Shown here: positions 53,094-63,970 of the stretch, piece after piece | Position numbering within the stretch: position 1 is the first letter of the stretch | Layout: each line of letters starts with the position of its first letter | Assembly (NCBI RefSeq): GCF_900096895.1 | Contig: NZ_FMYO01000006.1 | Coordinates: forward strand, 62,001-126,000 | Length of the DNA: 64,000 nt | From: Acinetobacter kookii | GTDB lineage: Bacteria > Pseudomonadota > Gammaproteobacteria > Pseudomonadales > Moraxellaceae | Direction of reading: 5' to 3' | Program-made: the position numbers and the translations under genes | The notes under the pieces: model-generated | The model's database searches: none | The model's input: the letters and a program-made list of their open reading frames with translations, nothing else | What the model was told of the DNA's origin: nothing

Positions 53094-53588
53094 GTGAAAA
53101 AAATAATATTCATCCTGTCATTAACGACTCTGGCTTTAGCTGGGTGCAGCAAACCCAAAACCGATACTCATGACAGCAATACAGCACCTGATCAGCCCAT
53201 GAATCAAACCTCCCCATCAGCCGCCACCACAGCTCAACCCACCTCAGCTATAAGCGATACGGCAGAAACTCCCCTGGATTGGCCTGGTGAATATAAAGGG
53301 GTTTTACCCTGCGCCGACTGCGAAGGTATTGAAACCGAACTGGAATTAAAGGCAGATAAAACCTATGAATTGACCCAGGAATATTTGGGTAAAGGAAAAG
53401 ACAATGAATTCAAGGTAAAAGGAAGGTTTAGCTTTGATGCAAATCAACCCTCCATGATTAACCTGGACCAAGCGGGAGAAAATCGTAAATTTTTTGTCGG
53501 TGAAAACTTTGTTGAAGCACGTGATATAAAGTCTGGAAAAGTCATTGATTCCAAAATGAATTATAAATTACAAAAAGATCTTAAATAA
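53094..53588 (+). CDS. NlpE-like N-terminal domain lipoprotein
   Basis: About 164 residues from a GTG with AAGGA seven bases ahead (an ATG at 53073 extends the frame). Signal MKKIIFILSLTTLALAGC, lipobox LAGC, then a Ser/Thr/Pro/Ala linker (about 22-60) and a beta-barrel domain beginning WPGEYKGVLPCADCEGIETE, which is the NlpE N-terminal copper-resistance pattern with its CxxC. E. coli NlpE has a second C-terminal domain that is absent here. NlpE reports envelope and surface stress through Cpx; whether that holds here is unknown. Confidence 0.75.
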   Translation: MKKIIFILSLTTLALAGCSKPKTDTHDSNTAPDQPMNQTSPSAATTAQPTSAISDTAETPLDWPGEYKGVLPCADCEGIETELELKADKTYELTQEYLGKGKDNEFKVKGRFSFDANQPSMINLDQAGENRKFFVGENFVEARDIKSGKVIDSKMNYKLQKDLK

Positions 53589-53626
53589 TTTCTATTTGAA
53601 CCTTTGTCTTTAGGCACTTAAAAAGC

Positions 53627-53826
53627 TTGAAAATTGAAAACGACAAATATGCAAATGAAGATAGAGAATCAGAAACTTATACGCGATGGAATGACATTCA
53701 TGACTCAATCCGCATCTATAACTACAGATAGATATATCAGAATACCTGGCTTTTGTTGATGGTTTAAGAAATTTCAGCTTTGACGTATATGATCAGGATG
53801 AACTCGAACTTTTATTCATCAGTTGA
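53627..53826 (+). pseudogene. Decayed gene fragment
   Basis: Two protein-like pieces in different frames. The first (53627-53731) reads LKIENDKYANEDRESETYTR then WNDIHDSIRIYNYR and a stop. The second (53740-53826) reads EYLAFVDGLRNFSFDVYDQD then ELELLFIS and a stop. Together they look like one small acidic protein broken by a frameshift and a stop, with no credible start. The family is not recognised. Confidence 0.45.
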
Positions 53827-53839
53827 ATAGAAAGTGAAT

Positions 53840-53869
53840 AAAAAATCCCCGCTTTTGCGGGGATTTTTT
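53840..53869 (-). terminator. groEL terminator
   Basis: AAAAAATCCCCGC (53840-53852), TTTT loop, GCGGGGATTTTTT (53857-53869); works on both strands. Confidence 0.93.
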
Positions 53870-53891
53870 AAGATCAAATGATCAGTATGAA

Positions 53892-55529
<1,638 letters not shown>

Positions 55530-55596
55530 TTACTCCAAATATTTTAATTTTCAATAAGCTGAATAAATAATCAGGTCTGAATTTTCCGGCTCAGGA

Positions 55597-55887
55597 TTAA
55601 CCTTCAAGCACAGCTAAAATGTCAGACTCTTTCATAATAAGAAGTTCTTCGCCTTGTACTTTTACCGTTGTACCTGCATAAGTACCAAACAATACTTTGT
55701 CGCCAACTTTTACATCTAAAGCACGTACACCGTTGTCAGTAATCTGGCCATTGCCTACTGCAATGATTTCACCTTGAGCCGGTTTTTCAGCAGCAGAACC
55801 TGGAAGCAAAATACCGCCAGCAGTTTTAGTTTCTTCTTCAACACGACGAATAACTACGCGATCATGTAATGGACGAATGTTGCTCAT
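55597..55887 (-). CDS. groES: Co-chaperonin GroES
   Basis: A 96-residue protein from the ATG at 55887, which has GGAG six bases ahead (a longer frame to 55899 is unlikely). [12 protein letters not shown], the mobile loop around [13 protein letters not shown] and the C-terminal [14 protein letters not shown] are canonical. It caps the GroEL ring. First gene of the heat-shock operon. Confidence 0.97.
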   Translation of the reverse strand: MSNIRPLHDRVVIRRVEEETKTAGGILLPGSAAEKPAQGEIIAVGNGQITDNGVRALDVKVGDKVLFGTYAGTTVKVQGEELLIMKESDILAVLEG

Positions 55888-55980
55888 TGGAAACTCCATC
55901 AGACTAAGTCTTTTATTAGTGAAGTAATGATGACTTTGTTATTCCATCGGTCATCATCAAATAATTTCGATGACACTTTT

Positions 55981-56006
55981 GTGGGGATGGAAAAAAACGC
56001 TTCAAG
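55981..56006 (-). promoter_or_regulatory. Sigma-32 type promoter of groES-groEL
   Basis: On the minus strand CTTGAA (56001-56006) is followed by a 14-base spacer and CCCCAC (55981-55986), close to the CTTGAA / CCCCAT heat-shock consensus, about 95 bases ahead of groES. No CIRCE element is seen. Confidence 0.8.
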
Positions 56007-56069
56007 GGGCAAACAAAAAAAAATTGCTGTTTTTTGTATTTTTTTTATTCAAATCTGATATTTCTTCAT

Positions 56070-56843
56070 TTAATCGGCATTTTCTTCTTTTAATACAAAT
56101 TCTTTTTGCTGATTGTTAAAATAATAATGCTCCACATCGCCATTGGAATAAATCAGATTCAAACTGTTGGGCAAACCACGATGCAAACGGTAGGAAATTG
56201 CAGTTCCGGCATGAATGTCCAGCACCGAATGGTCTGCCCCCAAATGGTAAATCTGGTTCAGGTCATATACAGCCGACTGATGCAGATGACCATGCAACAG
56301 GCCATTTAAGCCACTTTGACTCCACGATTCTAAAGCCATACGCCCCAGCATTGGACAGTCCTTGATGCCATGCGGATTATCCGGAGGCGTATAAAATGGC
56401 TGGTGCGCAACAATCAGTTTGATTTTATGCCTGGGAGCCATCATAAGTCTTTGATCAATTTTCTGAATTTGCTCCAGGGAAATATGCCCGCGGGTGTGAT
56501 AGCGCCGCCGAATACTATTCACGCCAATGAGATAAAAATGCTTGGTTTCCAGTACCGTTTCCATATGGCCAAAGAAAATTTTATAACGGGTAAAAGGACT
56601 GAATATCCGGTTCCAGACATGGTACAAAGGAATATCATGATTACCCGGCACCACCAGGTAAGGCAGATTTAAACTTTCCACAAACTGTTTGCAGTCATAA
56701 AACTGCTTGTAACGGGCGCGCTGGGTTAAATCCCCACTGACCACCACAGCCTCTAAAGGATGTTGCTGACAAAATAGGCGAATTGCTGCCATACAGGCCG
56801 GTTTTTCCGTACCAAAATGCAAATCAGACAGATGTAGAATCAT
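56070..56843 (-). CDS. Calcineurin-like metallophosphoesterase
   Basis: A 257-residue protein with the full dimetal motif set: LSDLHFG, SGDLTQ, PGNHD and GHLHQS. This resembles the cAMP phosphodiesterase/UDP-diacylglucosamine pyrophosphatase-like class; the substrate is not readable. It overlaps the upstream lipid kinase gene by 20 bases, so the two are probably coexpressed, which hints at a lipid or phospholipid headgroup role. Confidence 0.8.
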   Translation of the reverse strand: MILHLSDLHFGTEKPACMAAIRLFCQQHPLEAVVVSGDLTQRARYKQFYDCKQFVESLNLPYLVVPGNHDIPLYHVWNRIFSPFTRYKIFFGHMETVLETKHFYLIGVNSIRRRYHTRGHISLEQIQKIDQRLMMAPRHKIKLIVAHQPFYTPPDNPHGIKDCPMLGRMALESWSQSGLNGLLHGHLHQSAVYDLNQIYHLGADHSVLDIHAGTAISYRLHRGLPNSLNLIYSNGDVEHYYFNNQQKEFVLKEENAD

Positions 56844-57762
56844 AAGGAACCATTATTTTCAATGCATGCTTGCGTACGGAAATCTGAAGCGGGGGCTGCA
56901 TTTCCACGATTTCACCATCCAGTGCCAGGGTCAGTTTCTTGGCTTTGGAATGTATTTGCACCTTGTCGGCGGAAAAGCTATATACCTCGGGCGTATGATC
57001 AAGCTTGCCGCGGATCAATTGCCATAAGATTTTAAACAAGGTGGGTTTATCGCTTTTCGCCACTATCACCCCCACGACCTTTCCCAATTCAGCACATTTG
57101 GCAATGCGTAAATTCATCTCTGCAAGTTGCAGCTGATTATTACCAAAAAAAATCAGCGGCGTTTTGACGGGATATTTTTTACCGTCAATTTCCACTTCAA
57201 GTTTCAGCTCTTTGCGATCACGAATCAGCACATCCAGCGCTGAAGTATAGGCATGTAGAGCAAAACGCCCAAAACTCCGGTTATAGAGTTCACGCCTTTG
57301 TATAAATAAAGGATAAAGCCCCAAACTGGCGTTGTTCAAATAGATATGATCATTGATTTGCGCCACATGGACTTCACGGATCTTCCCGGTCGCTATAACA
57401 TCGGCCGCTTTGAGCAGATCCAGCGGAATATGCAGTAGACGGGCAACATAATTAAAGGTTCCCAGAGGAAAAACTCCCATGGGAATCTCGGTACCGATCA
57501 GTCTGGTTGCCACCGTATTGAGTGTGCCGTCCCCACCCGCAGCCACTACAACACCAATTTCTTCAGCCTGTTGATGACGTTCGATTATTTTGTCCATAAA
57601 ACTGTTAAAATCTGCTTCTGCACTGATTTCAAAAGCCTGGATTTCATAGCCATAGGCTGTTAAATTTGTCATAAGCTGTTCATAGATTTCATCTTTATTG
57701 GCTGCATGAAATCCCGATTTTTCATTATAGATAAGCGATAAAGGCTTGGCAGAAACTGACAT
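56824..57762 (-). CDS. Diacylglycerol-kinase-family lipid kinase
   Basis: A 312-residue DAGK-catalytic-domain protein. VAAGGDGTLNTVATRL is the nucleotide-binding signature, FPLGTFNYVARLL the following substrate motif, and the C-terminal beta domain ends LALDGEIVEMQPPLQI. Soluble homologues (YegS, DgkB, BmrU) phosphorylate diacylglycerol or related lipids. First gene of a two-gene unit with the phosphoesterase. Confidence 0.85.
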   Translation of the reverse strand: MSVSAKPLSLIYNEKSGFHAANKDEIYEQLMTNLTAYGYEIQAFEISAEADFNSFMDKIIERHQQAEEIGVVVAAGGDGTLNTVATRLIGTEIPMGVFPLGTFNYVARLLHIPLDLLKAADVIATGKIREVHVAQINDHIYLNNASLGLYPLFIQRRELYNRSFGRFALHAYTSALDVLIRDRKELKLEVEIDGKKYPVKTPLIFFGNNQLQLAEMNLRIAKCAELGKVVGVIVAKSDKPTLFKILWQLIRGKLDHTPEVYSFSADKVQIHSKAKKLTLALDGEIVEMQPPLQISVRKHALKIMVPYDSTSV

Positions 57763-58179
57763 TTTCCATACTTCTTTGAAGTAATTGCTCTAATTTTGTC
57801 CAAATTATCGACAATTGAAAGCATCTTTATGTAAAATTCGAATTACCACCATTTATTAAATCAATAACAATTGCCACCCAAATAACCCAATTAAGTAATT
57901 GTTTTTAAAAAACATAATTTAAATAAATTATACCCATAAAGTTAATAAATGGATTAATTAATAAACACACTACATCATAACCTATTGTTTTTTATTACAT
58001 AAAAATAGAAACATATAATATTCCAATCTATTTCAGCTACTTCTTTAGTCTTATTTTTTTCACGATTTTATGCTTTAATACAGCCACTTTTTTTTTATAT
58101 TTTCTTCCGGGCGATGTATCCCATTGTCCGGATTGTACTTTGTACATTTGAATCGTACATATTTGAGATAGGCCTCACC
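57763..58179. other. Long AT-rich pckG upstream region
   Basis: 417 bases, very AT-rich from 57790 to 58100. It contains several poly-A and poly-T tracts and, close to the gene, TGTACTTTGTACA (58134-58146) plus another CGTACA at 58154-58159. No gene is seen. The AT tracts may be curved promoter DNA. Confidence 0.5.
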
Positions 58180-60012
58180 ATGACCCAAGTGAACGCACCA
58201 GAATTCGTTCGTCACCCTAAGCTTATTGCATGGGTGGAAGAGATTGCTAAATTAACAAAACCGGCAAAAATTGAATGGTGTGACGGTAGCGCAGAAGAAT
58301 ATCAACGTCTTATTGACTTGATGATCGCTAACGGCACTATGCAAGCGCTGAACCAAGAAAAACATCCTGGTTCTTACTTGGCAAATTCTGATCCTTCTGA
58401 CGTTGCTCGTGTTGAAGGTCGCACATTTATCTGTTCAGAAAAAAAAGAAGACGCAGGTGCGACAAACAACTGGGAAGCGCCTGCCGAAATGCGCGCTCGC
58501 CTGAACGGTTTGTTTGACGGTTCAATGAAAGGCCGTACTATGTACGTGGTTCCTTTCTCTATGGGTCCTTTAGGTTCTCATATTGCCCACATCGGTATTG
58601 AAATCACTGACTCTCCTTACGTTGCAGTCAGCATGGCCAAAATGGCTCGTATGGGTAAAGCGGTTTATGAAGTACTGGGTACTGATGGCGAATTCGTTCC
58701 ATGTGTACACACTGTTGGCGCGCCGCTTGAAGAAGGTCAAAAAGACGTTGCTTGGCCATGCAACCCAGAAAAATACATCGTGCATTACCCAGAAACCCGT
58801 GAAATCTGGTCATTCGGTTCTGGCTACGGCGGTAACGCATTGCTTGGTAAAAAATGCCTGGCTTTACGTATCGCTTCTTCGATGGGCCGTCAACAAGGCT
58901 GGTTAGCTGAACACATGCTGATCCTTGGCGTGACCAATCCACAAGGCGAAAAACATTACATCGCTGCTGCATTCCCTTCTGCTTGTGGTAAAACCAACTT
59001 TGCAATGTTGATTCCACCAGCAGGTTACGAAGGCTGGAAAATTGAAACTGTAGGTGATGATATTGCCTGGATTAAACCGGGTGAAGACGGTCGCTTATAT
59101 GCCATCAACCCTGAAGCTGGTTTCTTCGGTGTAGCGCCTGGTACAAATACCAAGACCAACCCGAACTGTATGGCGACATTAGCGAAAGATGTTATCTATA
59201 CCAACGTTGCTGTAACTGACAACGGTGAAGTATGGTGGGAAGGTCTGACTAAAGAAGCTCCTGCTAACCTGACCAACTGGAAAGGTCAACCACACACTGG
59301 CGCAGAGAAAGCAGCACATCCAAATGCTCGTTTCACCGTTGCTGCGGGTCAATGTCCTTCTATTGATGCTGACTGGGAAAATCCGGCAGGTGTTCCAATT
59401 TCTGCGTTCATCTTCGGTGGTCGCCGTGCAGATACAGTGCCTTTAGTTTCTGAAGCGTTCGACTGGGTTGATGGCGTATATAAAGCTGCAACCATGGGTT
59501 CTGAAACAACTGCTGCTGCTGTAGGCCAACAAGGGGTGGTACGTCGCGATCCATTCGCAATGCTTCCATTCGCAGGTTACAACATGGCTGACTACTTCGC
59601 TCACTGGTTAGAAATGGGTGAAAAAGTTGGCGAGAAAGCTGCAGCTGCCGGCAACAAGCTGCCTGGTATCTACAACGTGAACTGGTTCCGTCGTGATGCT
59701 GAAGGCAACTTCGTATGGCCTGGCTTCGGTCAAAACATGCGTGTTCTTGAGTGGATTATTGACCGTTGTGAAGGTCGTGCAACAGCAGTTGACACACCAA
59801 TCGGTCGCGTTCCAACTTACGAACAGCTGAACTGGACTGGTTCTGACTTCACTAAAGAACAGTTCGAGCTTGTCACCTCTCAAGACAAAGATCAATGGAT
59901 CAAAGAACTTGAAAGCCACACTGAATTGTTCAACAAACTTGGTGAGCGCTTACCAGCTGCACTTAAAGCACGTCAAAACGAGCTTTTAGAAGCTGTAAAA
60001 AAATCTGCTTAA
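58180..60012 (+). CDS. pckG: Phosphoenolpyruvate carboxykinase (GTP)
   Basis: About 610 residues from the ATG at 58180; the frame opens at 58114 but the shorter start ([13 protein letters not shown]) matches the family. It converts oxaloacetate to PEP with GTP in gluconeogenesis. The P-loop-like kinase-1a motif FPSACGKTN, with the reactive cysteine, the metal residues in GDDIAW and the PEPCK-GTP signature [11 protein letters not shown] are present. Long upstream region suggests growth-substrate control. Monocistronic. Confidence 0.95.
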   Translation: MTQVNAPEFVRHPKLIAWVEEIAKLTKPAKIEWCDGSAEEYQRLIDLMIANGTMQALNQEKHPGSYLANSDPSDVARVEGRTFICSEKKEDAGATNNWEAPAEMRARLNGLFDGSMKGRTMYVVPFSMGPLGSHIAHIGIEITDSPYVAVSMAKMARMGKAVYEVLGTDGEFVPCVHTVGAPLEEGQKDVAWPCNPEKYIVHYPETREIWSFGSGYGGNALLGKKCLALRIASSMGRQQGWLAEHMLILGVTNPQGEKHYIAAAFPSACGKTNFAMLIPPAGYEGWKIETVGDDIAWIKPGEDGRLYAINPEAGFFGVAPGTNTKTNPNCMATLAKDVIYTNVAVTDNGEVWWEGLTKEAPANLTNWKGQPHTGAEKAAHPNARFTVAAGQCPSIDADWENPAGVPISAFIFGGRRADTVPLVSEAFDWVDGVYKAATMGSETTAAAVGQQGVVRRDPFAMLPFAGYNMADYFAHWLEMGEKVGEKAAAAGNKLPGIYNVNWFRRDAEGNFVWPGFGQNMRVLEWIIDRCEGRATAVDTPIGRVPTYEQLNWTGSDFTKEQFELVTSQDKDQWIKELESHTELFNKLGERLPAALKARQNELLEAVKKSA

Positions 60013-60025
60013 TCAGTAGATAATG

Positions 60026-60054
60026 AAAAAAGGCCGCACGTGCGGTCTTTTTTT
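60026..60054 (+). terminator. pckG terminator
   Basis: AAAAAGGCCGCAC pairs with GTGCGGTCTTTTT around 60026-60054, with one G-T pair and a minimal ACGT turn. Confidence 0.85.
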
Positions 60055-60115
60055 CAACTGTTTGTTTAATAACAAGACTTTATAACTTAACAACAACCAT
60101 AAAAGGGGAAAATTC

Positions 60116-60481
60116 ATGTTAAAAATGCTTACTCTTAGCGCTTGCCTGCTTGGCCTGTCTACTTTGGTGATGGCAAAATCTGAAACTGCAGAACAACCGG
60201 CCTTACACGTTTGTGCAATCAAAGGTACGCCAGACTCTAGCCAGTTTCAGATCAAAAAGCGCATTAAAGTGGCTAAAGGTACTTATGGCAGCGTAGAAGA
60301 GCTGTATTCACGTTTTGCAGAACGTGCCCATCAAGTCGGTGGCAATGTGGTCATTAATTACAATGCCAGCCAGAGATTCGGTTTCTGGCCTTGGCGTATT
60401 GTACGTCCAGTGGTTTGGGGAACTGCAGTGAAATGGAATACGCCAGTAAATTGTAAAGAACTCGGCGGCGTTGAAATTTAA
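60116..60481 (+). CDS. Small secreted protein, unknown family
   Basis: 121 residues with a Sec signal (MLKMLTLSACLLGLSTLVMA). The mature part has two cysteines (HVCAIKG and PVNCKEL) that may form a disulfide and a core AERAHQVGGNVVINYNASQR with WPWRIVRPVVWGTAVKW. The alternation of A/G with GGN-V resembles small periplasmic lipoprotein domains of the RcsF or DUF4156 sort, but I cannot assign it. GGGGA precedes the ATG. Flanked by terminators, so monocistronic. Confidence 0.7.
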   Translation: MLKMLTLSACLLGLSTLVMAKSETAEQPALHVCAIKGTPDSSQFQIKKRIKVAKGTYGSVEELYSRFAERAHQVGGNVVINYNASQRFGFWPWRIVRPVVWGTAVKWNTPVNCKELGGVEI

Positions 60482-60535
60482 GTACAGCCCAGAGCTGGGA
60501 CTTCAGTCAAGATAAAACTACAACTTGCTGCACCC

Positions 60536-60561
60536 AAAAGACCGCTCAGGCGGTCTTTTTT
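60536..60561 (+). terminator. Bidirectional terminator
   Basis: AAAAGACCGC (60536-60545), TCAG loop, GCGGTCTTTT (60550-60559), then TT. It lies between convergent genes. Confidence 0.9.
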
Positions 60562-60571
60562 ATTGACCGGT

Positions 60572-62092
60572 TTAAGCAGCCGTATCGCTTGATCTTTTCA
60601 GCAGCAACTTTAAAAGATATTGATCTAATTGCTGTATTTCATCAGCACTAAATTGAAAGCCGAGTTTGGTTCTGCGCCATAAAATATCTTCACTGGTTCT
60701 TGCCCATTCCTGATCGACCAGATAGTCAACCTCTCTAGCAAACAGTCCATGACCAAAATCTTCACCCAGTTCACTTGTCGTTGAAATATCCTTTAAAAAA
60801 TTCCACACCCGTGAACCATAAGCATGTGCCCAGCGCGAAGCCAATGACAAAGAAACCTGATCAATACCTTGCATAAGCTGCTGCATTAACAGCTCCACCG
60901 AAACCAGGTTTTCCGCACCCGGCAAACATGCCGTCTCGGTCCAGGATTTATTCATGTCCGGGAATGTGGGTGCCAAATGCGCCATTGCCGACTCTGCCAG
61001 TTTTCGATAGGTTGTGAGCTTGCCACCAAAGACTGAAAGCAAGGGTGCATCATTTTCCTGCGTAGGCGATATCGCCAAAGTGTAATCTCGGGTAATCGCC
61101 GATGGATTATCTGACTCGTCATCACACAAAGAGCGCACACCTGAATAGGTATATAAAATATCCTCAACCGTCAGCTGATGTTTAAAATGATCATTATAAA
61201 CATTCAGCAAATAGTCCACCTCCTGCGAGGTGATTTTGACCTGATCCAGGTTGCCCTGATATTCATGATCTGTGGTACCAATTAAGGTGTATTGCTCCAG
61301 ATAAGGAATGGCAAATACAATACGGTGATCATCATTTTGCAGAATGAACGCTTTATCGCCTTCATAAATTCTAGGCACGATAATATGACTGCCTTGGACA
61401 AGACGTAAACCATGTGGCGATTGCTGTTGTAAATTGTGTTCAATAAACTGGAGCACCCAAGGCCCAGTAGCGTTAACCAGGGCTTTTGCCTGCACCTGAT
61501 AACTGCCCTGCGCATGTTCCAGATGGATGTTCCACACGCCATTTTCACGGTAAGCAGCGCTACAACGGGTTTGTGTGGCAATTTTGGCGCCCAGCTCATG
61601 GGCCTGCATGGCATTTAAAACCACCAGGCGCGCATCATCCACAGCACAATCCGAATATTCAAAACCCTGCGTCATTTCATCTTTCAGAGGACTGCTGGCT
61701 GGATCAAAATGAATATGCCGGGAAGCGGCTAATTTTTTCCGCTTGCCCAAATGATCATAAATAAATAAACCGGTCCGTATCAGCCATGCAGGACGTAAAT
61801 GCGGTTGATGCGGCATGACAAAACGCAAGGGGCGAATAATATGGGGCGCTTTGGCTAGCAGAATTTCCCGTTCCAGCAAAGCTTCATGTACCAGGCGGAA
61901 TTCTTTATATTCAAGATAACGCAAACCGCCATGGATCAGTTTACTGCTCGCAGAGGAAGTATGGCTGGCGAGATCGTCCTTTTCACATAAAAAAACGGAT
62001 AAACCGCGTCCTGCAGCATCAACCGCAATACCCACGCCATTGATGCCACCACCAATCACCGCTACATCATAGACCGGATGACTCACTTGCAT
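60572..62092 (-). CDS. glpD: Aerobic glycerol-3-phosphate dehydrogenase
   Basis: A 506-residue membrane-associated flavoprotein oxidising glycerol-3-phosphate and feeding electrons to ubiquinone. The FAD fold is VAVIGGGINGVGIAVDAAGRG, followed by SSKLIHGGLRYLE and a C-terminal region with FGGKLTTYRKLAE. GAGGAGG sits six bases ahead of the ATG at 62092; a GTG at 62098 is overlapped by it and less likely. No glpF, glpK or glpR is adjacent. Confidence 0.95.
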   Translation of the reverse strand: MQVSHPVYDVAVIGGGINGVGIAVDAAGRGLSVFLCEKDDLASHTSSASSKLIHGGLRYLEYKEFRLVHEALLEREILLAKAPHIIRPLRFVMPHQPHLRPAWLIRTGLFIYDHLGKRKKLAASRHIHFDPASSPLKDEMTQGFEYSDCAVDDARLVVLNAMQAHELGAKIATQTRCSAAYRENGVWNIHLEHAQGSYQVQAKALVNATGPWVLQFIEHNLQQQSPHGLRLVQGSHIIVPRIYEGDKAFILQNDDHRIVFAIPYLEQYTLIGTTDHEYQGNLDQVKITSQEVDYLLNVYNDHFKHQLTVEDILYTYSGVRSLCDDESDNPSAITRDYTLAISPTQENDAPLLSVFGGKLTTYRKLAESAMAHLAPTFPDMNKSWTETACLPGAENLVSVELLMQQLMQGIDQVSLSLASRWAHAYGSRVWNFLKDISTTSELGEDFGHGLFAREVDYLVDQEWARTSEDILWRRTKLGFQFSADEIQQLDQYLLKLLLKRSSDTAA

Positions 62093-62395
62093 GTCCACCT
62101 CCTCTAGTCCTGTTCGAACAGTAAACTTAAATTTTCTGTTGTTCCAAGAAACTTAACACTATTTAAAGTGAAAGGACACCGAATAATTGTCGTTCACTTC
62201 CATGAAGACAAAATGGACAGCGTGTTTATTTTTATCAACTCCCCCAAAACTTGATCCCACTGCTTATTTATATACTTTCTTTTTACACTGTAAATTTTGC
62301 ACATTTCTCATACAAAACTGAAAGAATCATAGGCTTATTCCACTTTAATAATGGGTTTAACATCAAAAAAACAATAGCAAAATGGACTTGTGCAG
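62093..62395. other. glpD / kgtP-like intergenic region
   Basis: 303 bases between divergent genes. AT-rich with no repeat or confident promoter pair read by eye. Confidence 0.5.
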
Positions 62396-63703
62396 ATGAT
62401 TGAACAAAACGTTTCTCAAGTAAATTTAGACACCAAAACACGGGTCAAATCCATTCTTGGCGGTTCGGCAGGCAACCTGGTGGAATGGTATGACTGGTAT
62501 GTCTATGCTGCTTTTACCTTATATTTTGCCCATGTCTTCTTCCCCAAAGGCAGCCAGACAGCACAATTACTTCAGGCAGCCGCCATTTTCGCAGTCGGCT
62601 TTTTAATGCGACCGATTGGTGCCTGGATTATGGGTATTTACTCGGATAAAAAAGGACGCAAATCCGGGCTTACCCTTTCTGTGACCTTGATGTGTATTGG
62701 CTCTCTGATGATTGCTGTTTCCCCAACCCATGATCAAATTGGCATATTCGCGCCTATTATTTTAGTAGTTGCCCGGCTCATCCAGGGCTTAAGTGTCGGT
62801 GGTGAATACGGCGCCAGCGCCACCTATTTAAGTGAAATGGCTGAAAGAAACCGGCGCGGCTTTTTCTCAAGCTTTCAGTATGTGACCCTGATTGCCGGTC
62901 AGCTGACTGCACTCTGCGTATTGCTGATTTTGCAGTTCGTCCTCACTGAAGAACAGCTGCATGACTGGGGCTGGCGTATTCCCTTCTTTATTGGAGCTTG
63001 TCTCGCCATTGTGGTGTTCTATATCCGTCGTGGATTGCTTGAAACGCAATCTTTTAAAAATGCTCAAAAAGATAAAACTCAGCCTGAATCTGGCATGTTT
63101 GCTTTATTTAAACATTATCCTAAACAAGCCTTTACGGTTTTATTTTTAACCGCTGGAGGTACGGTTGCTTTTTATAGCTATACCACCTACTTGCAAAAAT
63201 ACTTGGTGAATACTTCCGGATTTAGCAAACCTGCAGCCACACAAATTACGACTCTGGCGCTGTTCATTTTCATGTGTATACAACCTTTAGCCGGTGCTTT
63301 GTCAGATAAAATTGGACGTAAACCGCTCATGATTGCTTTTGGGGTCTTAGGCGTTTTATTTACCTATTTTATATTTGATCGTCTAGGTCAGACGCATGAC
63401 TACTGGGCAGCATTTTGGCTCTGCCTGGCAGGTCTGGTTATTGTAACTGGCTATACCTCCATTAATGCAGTCGTCAAAGCCGAATTGTTCCCCGCCCATA
63501 TCCGTGCCTTGGGCGTTGCACTGCCCTATGCCCTCGCCAATACCCTGTTTGGCGGCACGGCCGAATTTTTTGCCTTAAGTTTTAAGGAAGCCGGACATGA
63601 GTCCTGGTTCTTTATTTATGTCACGATTTTAATTTTTATCTCGTTGCTGGTTTATATCTTTATGAAAGATACCAAACACCATTCCGAAATTAAGGAACAT
63701 TAA
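62396..63703 (+). CDS. MHS-family MFS transporter, KgtP-like
   Basis: About 435 residues with twelve helices. The metabolite:H+ symporter pattern is visible: GGSAGNLVEWYDWYVYAAF at the N-terminus, RPIGAWIMGIYSDKKGRK (MFS loop 2-3 signature), and RLIQGLSVGGEYGASATYLSE. The resemblance is best to the alpha-ketoglutarate permease KgtP, but related carriers take proline, citrate or shikimate. The start is the ATG at 62396; an in-frame GTG lies six bases earlier. Monocistronic with its own terminator. Confidence 0.85.
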   Translation: MIEQNVSQVNLDTKTRVKSILGGSAGNLVEWYDWYVYAAFTLYFAHVFFPKGSQTAQLLQAAAIFAVGFLMRPIGAWIMGIYSDKKGRKSGLTLSVTLMCIGSLMIAVSPTHDQIGIFAPIILVVARLIQGLSVGGEYGASATYLSEMAERNRRGFFSSFQYVTLIAGQLTALCVLLILQFVLTEEQLHDWGWRIPFFIGACLAIVVFYIRRGLLETQSFKNAQKDKTQPESGMFALFKHYPKQAFTVLFLTAGGTVAFYSYTTYLQKYLVNTSGFSKPAATQITTLALFIFMCIQPLAGALSDKIGRKPLMIAFGVLGVLFTYFIFDRLGQTHDYWAAFWLCLAGLVIVTGYTSINAVVKAELFPAHIRALGVALPYALANTLFGGTAEFFALSFKEAGHESWFFIYVTILIFISLLVYIFMKDTKHHSEIKEH

Positions 63704-63716
63704 TCCAAAACCAATC

Positions 63717-63748
63717 AAAAAAGCCTTTCTTTATTGAAAGGCTTTTTT
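63717..63748 (+). terminator. Rho-independent terminator
   Basis: AAAAAAGCCTTTC (63717-63729), six-base loop, GAAAGGCTTTTTT (63736-63748). Confidence 0.93.
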
Positions 63749-63832
63749 GATTTATCTGTACGCTTAAATAAAATAAGTAGTGCATGTGCAATAAAAGCTC
63801 AAAAAATATTCTCTCAACTCAAGTGGACAGAA

Positions 63833-63904
63833 ATGAACTTTGCCACAATCTTTATATTCATATGGCTACTCCCCAGTATGCAGTGTCAGACAAGTGATAA
63901 TTAA
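63833..63904 (+). CDS. Possible 23-aa hydrophobic peptide
   Basis: A short frame reads MNFATIFIFIWLLPSMQCQT then SDN and stops. TGGACAG lies just ahead. It has the form of a tiny membrane peptide but support is thin: length, hydrophobicity and a passable ribosome site only. Confidence 0.2.
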   Translation: MNFATIFIFIWLLPSMQCQTSDN

Positions 63905-63970
63905 TTCGATTTAACCCGGTTGAATCATCCACTTCTAAGCCAGGAATGGTCACATTTGGAAAGCTTTTTT

